From the NCBI GenBank assembly GCA_023213395.1, contig CM041465.1, forward strand, positions 18,972,001 through 19,036,000: DNA of 64,000 nucleotides. The letters are read 5' to 3'. Position numbers and translations under genes: made by a program. The notes beneath the pieces are model-generated. The model was given only the letters and a program-made list of their open reading frames with translations. It had not been told where the DNA came from and ran no database searches. This document shows, one piece after another, positions 57,835-64,000 of this stretch (positions within the stretch are counted from its first letter, which is position 1; each line of letters starts with the position of its first letter). The stretch is from Cycas panzhihuaensis. Taxonomy: Eukaryota; Cycadophyta.

Positions 57835-60374
57835 TGAGGTTTCCGCCACTGGGATAACCTGATCGACAGCGCGGGAGAGATGGTGACGAAACGGTAGGAA
57901 GTGGAACCTACAAGGCAAGCAACTACCACGCAGAGCGCCCCGTGCGCCGGAGCGCGAGTTCGGGATCTGCAATGGAGTATGGCTACTACTGGGTGACCCT
58001 TCACCACCTTGAGCGAAGGGTGAAGATACGTAGGACGAACCCGGCCCGACTGAGTAGGCCCCTCCCACCCTTGGGTGGCCAGAAGGGAGAGAGAAAGAAC
58101 CTAACAAGGATGGGCCAAGAACAATCCTACGCAATCTAACCGGGTATACGAGCTGAGTGAAGCAGCCAAGGCTAGGGAAGAGGGAGGAAGGGTAAGAGAG
58201 AAAAAGACTCCTACAACCTTTCCTACGAATAACAAAAGTACATGCAACAAGGCAAACAAATCGCAAACCAATACGAAAAAAGGCAATTTTCCTCTTTAAT
58301 CTTTCGATGTTCTAATTACTAGGAAAAGAATAAAAGAAGGAAAAAAGACCAGGGGTAGCGAAGAGGAACGGAGCGTGCACCTGGGCCGAAGGCGTGAGAG
58401 ATGGCGTAGCCTTCAGGAGGAGCACCCAACCACTCAGCAGATCGGATGTGAAATGTAGCGGCGAAAAGGGGCTTCCTTACCTTCCCGTGAAAAATAAATG
58501 CGATAATCAAGGAAGGAAAGAAACGCTAACTAGCAAATGAGATAGCATAAAATATGACACATGCAAGGGACGCCACGGTGGAAGGGGGCGACGGCAACGC
58601 CTCTCAAGGCCCCGAGTACCGTAAGCAACAAAGGTCTCCCTCCCCGCCGAGGGGAGACGCCTATATGCAACACAAAGATCTAGCAATATATGTCTAACAA
58701 CATAAACGAGAGTCTAAATGTACATGCATCAATGTTAATCCAATAAGGAAAATACCAAAGAAGAACGATCCAAATGAAAGGAAACAACAAGGTAAGCCTG
58801 AGTGGCTCATCACCGCATAAATGGTGCCCAAACCTCCCCAAGAGCCACGGGCAATGAGGAGAAAGTCAAGACTCGTGGTCGGAAAACTACCGCAAGAAGG
58901 GGCAAGAAAGACCCAAAGACACCCACGGGAACCGGATGCTACGGGAGCAAACCGTAACCGGGAGCAAAGGTGGAGAAGAACCCGCGGTTGGGGCCTATGG
59001 ATGGCACCCAAACCGAATAAAGGGTCCCAAATCACTGCAACTTGTGACAAGACCGGGTTTGGGCAACCAAGGGAGCTTCAACCCTTGTTTGCAAGCCAAG
59101 AGTAGCACGAGGCGAGAGGGAGGCTTTGAGGGCTTTGAGCCGCTTTAGGAGCGTGGAAGGTGGTGCGAATCCACCCAGCCTCCGTCCAAAGCCTATGCAA
59201 CCCTCAACGCCGCTTGACAAAGAAACGCAGTAAGAAGTAGGGAGAGTGGTACCAGCCCTCAAGAGGGAGGAAAACCAACTCTCAAGCAACAAATGAAAAC
59301 AAATAAGCTGAAGTGTAGATATCACCAAAAACAAATACAAAGTGAAGAGTACCTGGAGAGGGAGGCAAGGGATTTGCCCCAGCCAAAAGGCAGCGAAGAA
59401 GGGCTAGAACAAACAGCCCAGATCTGGAGTAGAGCAGGCTAGGGGCCCTGCTATGGAGGTGGAACGGGAAACACCTGCAAACGGGGAGCTCGTGGATCGC
59501 TGGTAGAAAACAAATGGAAACTGCTTCAAAGGAGCTCTCCAAGGTTTTGAGGGCCGAGAGAATGTCTCACCAAGCCAAAGGAGAGTCACCAGATGAAGAG
59601 TGCAGTCCAGCTTGTCAGCAAAATGAAGAGAGCAGAAAGCAGAGAGTGTTCCTCTTGAGAGTAAATCCAAAAGTGAGCAAAAAGATCCTTGAAAACGAGC
59701 CAAAAGATGTTTAAGTACTAAAGCAAAACCCTAAAGCACGAATAGTACCTACCGGGAGGGAGAAAAGGCGAACCACGTGGCGCTTCGCAATAAATGCAAA
59801 TTGCCACCAGGATTTTAAAACAAACAGAGAGCCGTATCACGGAAACTTTAGCTGATCAATATTCCAAATGCAGATCACAAAATTCGGCCAGATCACAAGA
59901 TCACGGCATCGTGAAGATTACGACCAGATGCACCGGAGACACAAATGGGGCCCGCCAACCGTCCAGTCGGGGCAAACTACGAAAAGGCTAAAGGACAACT
60001 AAAACACCCACCCGGAGCAAACAAGCCAAGAAACGGCCCACGGGAGCGTAAATAGGCCCCAAATGAGGTGGCAAGCTAACCAAGCGACGATGAGACATCA
60101 CACGGGTGGAGGTGGCGCAAACCCGGTGGATCCGTGAGAGAGGAGGGCGATGCGGAAGTAATACGGTCACTGTGGTGCCACACTCGCTAAGAGTGTGCCC
60201 CTCGCTATAGTCGTCATAGGCTAAACATAGGTGTGGACGACGACCGTGCCGCCCACAAAGTCATACGATGCAAATATGTAAGGCATAATCAAGACATAAA
60301 AGTGATGATAATGCTAGAGACATACCGCACTTACACCGAGTCGGTGATTCAGATCCATTCCGAAGCCGGAAACA
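57835..60374 (-). repeat. 3' LTR of element J
   Basis: TGAGGTTTCCGCC to ...GCCGGAAACA, 2540 bases, with TG...CA ends. It aligns in blocks with the LTRs of H. Long open stretches on both strands (57832-59714) have serine- and proline-rich or arginine-rich composition and no domain; they exist because CG-rich sequence has few stops. Confidence 0.78.
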
Positions 60375-60660
60375 CCGCCTCGGCAACAGAGCCTCGCCGC
60401 CGGAAGCCCGATGCGATGGCGAATCGCCGCAACACAACCGTGAGTAGCACATGTGTATATAGATATATCAATCAAGATCGATCAAGAGGCAAGGGTGCCA
60501 TGAGTGTCGTGGGCGAACGCTGGATACGAAGCGGTGGAGACAACATAGGGCCGCCTATGAGCCACCCGAAACCGATCGAGAAAGAGACAAAGTAGGGGTC
60601 GCCCCACCACAATGAATGCAAAGGAGCATGCAGACCACATGGGGAACAAATGGTGGGTAC
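60375..60660 (-). other. Polypurine tract region and 3' untranslated part of J
   Basis: On the minus strand CTGTTGCCGAGGCGG precedes TGTTTCC; it is a poorer purine tract than in H. The rest matches the sequence between tract and RNase H in H. Confidence 0.55.
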
Positions 60661-61140
60661 CATAGTTTTACCTCGTTAGCAACCCGATTTCGGAGGTGCG
60701 AGCAGATCATGGGCAGAGCGACCAACTACCGAGGCTTGGGCGGCAGGAAGGCCAAGCAAGACTCGTGGACTGGCCGCCAGAGGCGAGACAAAGGCCAAGG
60801 ATGAGGCGAACAAGGCTATCTCGCCTCGGCTGAGAGCCCGAGGGATATGCCGGATATCAACAGAGAAACGGGCCAGAGGGATCCGCGGCGAAGCAAGAGT
60901 CCTCAAGTGAGGGCATCGCACCGTGAGACTGGGTGAGATGAGACACCACAACTTGAGAGTCGCAGAGCAAAACAATGGGTCCGTGATGGAAACGAAGGGC
61001 ATCGGAAGGGCTTCGATGGCCGTGATACTCGGCTTCATTGTTGGTAGCCTCCGGGAGGAAGATCCCGAGCGAGGAGATCATAACCGGAAGGGTCATGAGA
61101 ATCCACGCAATGGTGAAGGTTCAGATTACCGCGGCTTCCG
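60661..61140 (-). pseudogene. Stand-alone RNase H remnant of J
   Basis: Keeps FLPEATNNEAEYHGH (second acid site) and FHHGPIVLLCDSQVVVSHLT (third site). The N-terminus with MALLIFTDG is missing or rearranged at about 61141. Frameshifts near 61020 and later. Confidence 0.65.
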
Positions 61141-61871
61141 CTTGCAGAAGATGTAGACAAACATAGGTGACACAAAATCCAAGCAGATGATCGTGATGAA
61201 GGCAACACTTAGAAAATGTATAAATGTGGCTGGCCAAGGGTAGGAGGACCTAGAATGAGGTAACCTGTGGGCGGCCATAGCGGATGAACGTGGATGGATA
61301 GTTTGGCAGAGGAAAGCACCTGCCTGTGGGGTCATATATAGGACCATATGATTGTACCCCCGCAAGGACACCGCTTCCTAGGATGTATGATGACATGATT
61401 TTGATGTATATATAGACGGGGTGAGTGTTATGTTGTGTAGTAGGTGATTCATGTTATGAACATTTTATTGTATGATGCACACGCTTCCTTCCATGTATAA
61501 CCACACACCTATCAGGGCACACACCCACGCCGTGAGCTGGACGACATGGAGGTGTGAGGTTAGGAAGGTATGGCATACATGTCCGCAGGAGAGCATAACG
61601 GGATATGCGAAGGAAACGCCAGACAGGAAAGAGGAGCAACAATGCCCCCAAGCGTCCTCCCGGTTGGGAGATGCCCAAGTGAGAGGACCAAGGTTCCCGA
61701 GAGGATACGGGAACGTGGGTTCCGCGGACGGAACCAGAGAGACAAAGCGGGGTCCATCCTAAATAGCCATTCTACACGCGGCCGGGAAGAATGGGGACAA
61801 CCTAAGATGGTAGTTTAGGCTCGTTTCGGAGCAGGGCGAGGGGATCAAGGGTCAAGCGTAAAACTTCTTAA
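61141..61871. other. Spacer of J, with the deletion that removed the antisense gene
   Basis: 61141-61325 matches sequence next to the RNase H in H (GGCCAAGGGTAGGAGGACC). From 61325 it matches the spacer before integrase (ACCATATGATTGTACCCCCG against ACCACATGATTGTACTCCTC in H). No coding sequence. Confidence 0.6.
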
Positions 61872-62960
61872 GGAACATCCCATTAACGCTTTCTCAAATT
61901 CGAGCCCTCCGTGGTGGCTATCCTATAGGCACCATTATCGAGAGATTCGATAATGACAAAAGGACCGACCCACCGGGGTTGGAATTTGGTCAAACGGTCA
62001 TGGAGATATTCGAGCTTGAGGACATAGTCCCCGAGAAACAAAGGGCGGGAATGCAGGTGTTTATCGTGGGCCCTTTGTGAACGGGCTTTGGATGCTAGGT
62101 TAGCCTGATAAGCGGCTAAGCCGCCTCTCATCTAAAGCTTCGAGGTCCAAAGAAAGGCGTTCGACGGATCGACTCATCGCCGATGAAACCTCAAGGAGAC
62201 TCGCAGGAAGGAATCTCCACCTCCAATGGGAGTACCGCCTCGATCCGTGAGACCGTGGAGAACGGGTCATTCCCTGGCGAACGGATGGAAGTACGATAAG
62301 CCCATAAGGCGAGGGCGTTGAAGGTGCCAATCCTTTGGGATTGACCGATTTTCTTGAGAATGTTGATAAGAGTCTTGTTAAAAGACTCCACCGCCATTTG
62401 CCTGAGGGTAGTAAGGAGAGGAAGTCTTATGGGAGATTTTAAACTTCTCGCAAAGCTCATCCACCTCCCTATTACAAAAGGGGGTTCCATTGTTTGTAAT
62501 CGTGACGTCCGGATCCCAAGCGGCAAATGATGTGTCGATAGATGAATGTGGCAATCGCTTTGCCGGGTAGTGATCAAAGGGATGGCCTCACCATTTGGTA
62601 AAATACTCCGTGGCGTCAAGATGAACTTGTGTCATGACGACGATATGGGAAATAGCCCCGATGAGGTCTAATCCCCACCGAGCGAAGGCCATGGCGAAAC
62701 AATAGGGTGCAAAGTCTCGAAGGCACATGGGAAATGTTGGCATGCTCTTGACATCGCCGACATTTCAAAGACAAAGGCGCATGCTTTAAAAAGAGATGGC
62801 CAAAAGTAGCCCATACGGAGGATCCTCTCGAGCCATAGATCGCCCCCAAAGTGATCCCCACAAATGCCGTGGTGGCATTCGCGAAGATCTGGCTTCATCA
62901 CGGTGATGCAATGAGAAGGATCCCATCGGCGACCTCTTGTACAATACCTCGCCCACGAGG
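61872..62960 (-). pseudogene. pol: Integrase of element J
   Basis: C-terminal domain open at 61883-62131 (LASKARSQRAHDKHLHSRPL, LEYLHDRLTKFQPRWVGPF, NGAYRIATTEG). Core 62320-62660 with VESFNKTLINILKK; its second catalytic motif reads TNNGTPFC as in A, with N for D. Zinc-finger region 62680-62900 (ECHHGICGDHFGG). Small deletions break the frame about every 100 bases. Confidence 0.83.
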
Positions 62961-63640
62961 AGGTATTGCCGAGCGTAAGTCCTGATGCTAGATTTAACTT
63001 TGTTACTAGTGTCGGGCGGTATTGCCGCTGTGAGATACCGCACTATGTCACCGCACCACTCATTGTCGGTGAGTGGATGGGACGAACTCCTGATCGTCGG
63101 GATAGACTCATCGGGAGAGAGTCATCAACGGAGTATCAAAGGAGTTAGGGATAGGGGTGTTCAAGTTGCTCTACCACTATCATGCCCTTCTTTGATTTCC
63201 TGTTAACGATAAGGAGATCAAATTCTTGGAGTAGGATAGCCCAATCACCCACCCGTCAAGTCCGAACGAGTTAGTAAGTATCTCAAGGGATCGATTGAAT
63301 GATCACCTTGGTAGTATTGCCGAGCAAGTAATGCCTAAACTTCGGGTCGCAGAGACCAAGGAGAGACATTCCTTCTCAGGGGAATAGTTAAATCGGCACC
63401 ACAAGGGTACGATCGATGAAGTATATAGCTCTCTCGGGCCTCGAGTCATCCTCCTGAGCGAGCATAGCGCCCAAGGACTCGTCAGTCACTGAGGTATACA
63501 GGACGAAGGGCCTGTCGAACCTGGGAGGCGCCAACGTAGAGCGAAGCCGTGGCTTCCTTGAGTCCTTCAAGGCCTTTTGGGTCTTGTCACACTGTGCAAA
63601 AGGAGCTCCCTTCTTCAACAGTTCGTAAGGGGTTTAGCAT
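62961..63640 (-). pseudogene. pol: RNase H (first, RT-linked) of element J
   Basis: 63388-63618 reads FDRPFVLYTSVTDESLGAML and AQEDDSRPERAIYFIDRTLV. The next strand (YSP.EKECLSL) follows after deletions near 63385. No second RNase H lies between it and integrase. Confidence 0.83.
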
Positions 63641-64000
63641 TCACAACAAGTCGCCTAGAAGCGCCTAAGGAAACCGAGCCTACCTAGAAACGACTTGATC
63701 CGCCGCTGGTTCTAGGAGGCTAAGATGTCGAGGATCGCCCGACTTTGTCGTGGTCGATCCGAATTCCTTGTTTGGATACAAGGAACCCAAGGAGTTTACC
63801 CGTGACGCAAACACACATTTGAGCGATTAAGATCGACGTGATACTCAAGCATCGTGAGAAGATGGCACGCAAGTCGGAAGGGTGATGGGCTCTCACGCCG
63901 AGAAAGGCCCATCATATCGTCCTCAAGACCTCCAACGTGTCATTGATGAGGTCATGGAAGATGAAGTGCATGGCTCTTTGATACGTAGCACCTGTATTTT
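63641..64000 (-). pseudogene. pol: Reverse transcriptase of element J, cut by the window end
   Basis: Matches H 39900-40270. At the catalytic motif the family has EVFMDDMMG; here one base is missing (63915-63925), so the frame shifts inside the motif. The rest of RT lies beyond 64000. Confidence 0.8.

Larger units (their letters stand above)
57835..64000 (-). mobile_element. Element J: Ty3/gypsy Tat/Ogre-like, CG-rich, without the antisense gene; 5' part outside the window
   Basis: From left: 3' LTR (57835-60374), RNase H remnant, spacer, integrase, RNase H and the start of RT at the window end. Unlike A and H it is CG-rich. Compared with them, it shows small deletions of 1-3 bases every 30-40 bases in coding parts, many next to CG. 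The antisense PMD gene is missing: sequence equivalent to about 34440-37430 of H is absent at 61325. Confidence 0.85.

Noticed and set aside
57832-59714. Several overlapping open frames of 60-144 codons on both strands
   Set aside because: They lie in the CG-rich LTR of J, overlap each other, lack any domain and match LTR sequence without frames in A and H.

Overview
The window looks like intergenic heterochromatin of a large, repeat-rich plant genome, probably a flowering plant. I find no host protein gene, rRNA or tRNA gene. Almost every base can be assigned to LTR retrotransposons: a very large Ty3/gypsy family with Tat/Ogre-like reverse transcriptase, one other gypsy (chromovirus-like) element, and Tork/Tnt1-like Ty1/copia elements. 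Plant assignment rests on these lineages and on a plant mobile domain (PMD) gene carried by the large gypsy family. Species cannot be told from the sequence.

Layout. I read the window as one ancient plus-strand gypsy element (called I here) split apart by later insertions. Element I is seen at 13637-14020 (protease), 21587-23405 (RT and integrase end), 53177-57434 (antisense PMD gene, RNase H) and 57435-57834 (start of its 3' LTR). Inserted into it are: copia F (11634-13636), itself invaded by minus-strand gypsy A (1-11633); gypsy K (14021-15282, minus), invaded by chromovirus-like D (15283-21586, plus); minus-strand gypsy H (23406-53171), whose 5' LTR is invaded by copia E (46285-51428, minus); and gypsy J (57835 to the window end, minus) inside the 3' LTR of I. 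A, H, I, J belong to one superfamily of elements about 18 kb long when uninterrupted, with LTRs of about 2.5-3.2 kb. Part of H, together with some of its flank in I, is duplicated in tandem (22977-29699 and 29700-about 37180).

The most interesting content is in the 3' half of this gypsy family. In element orientation the order is gag, protease, RT, RNase H, integrase, spacer, a gene on the OPPOSITE strand encoding a PMD plus acidic region plus coiled coil, a second stand-alone RNase H, polypurine tract, 3' LTR. The antisense gene has a short GT-AG intron seen at the same place in four copies (A, H unit 1, H unit 2, I) and a TATA box in two copies. An antisense intron can persist through retrotransposition because only the sense RNA is copied. 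The second RNase H sits beyond integrase, whereas the Tat/Ogre elements I know have it between the first RNase H and integrase. Element J lacks the antisense gene.

Nearly all reading frames are broken by stops and frameshifts. LTR pairs differ by roughly 3-4% (D), 8% (E) and 13% (H) by eye, so the nest is old. Element J differs in being rich in CG and in carrying many 1-3 base deletions.
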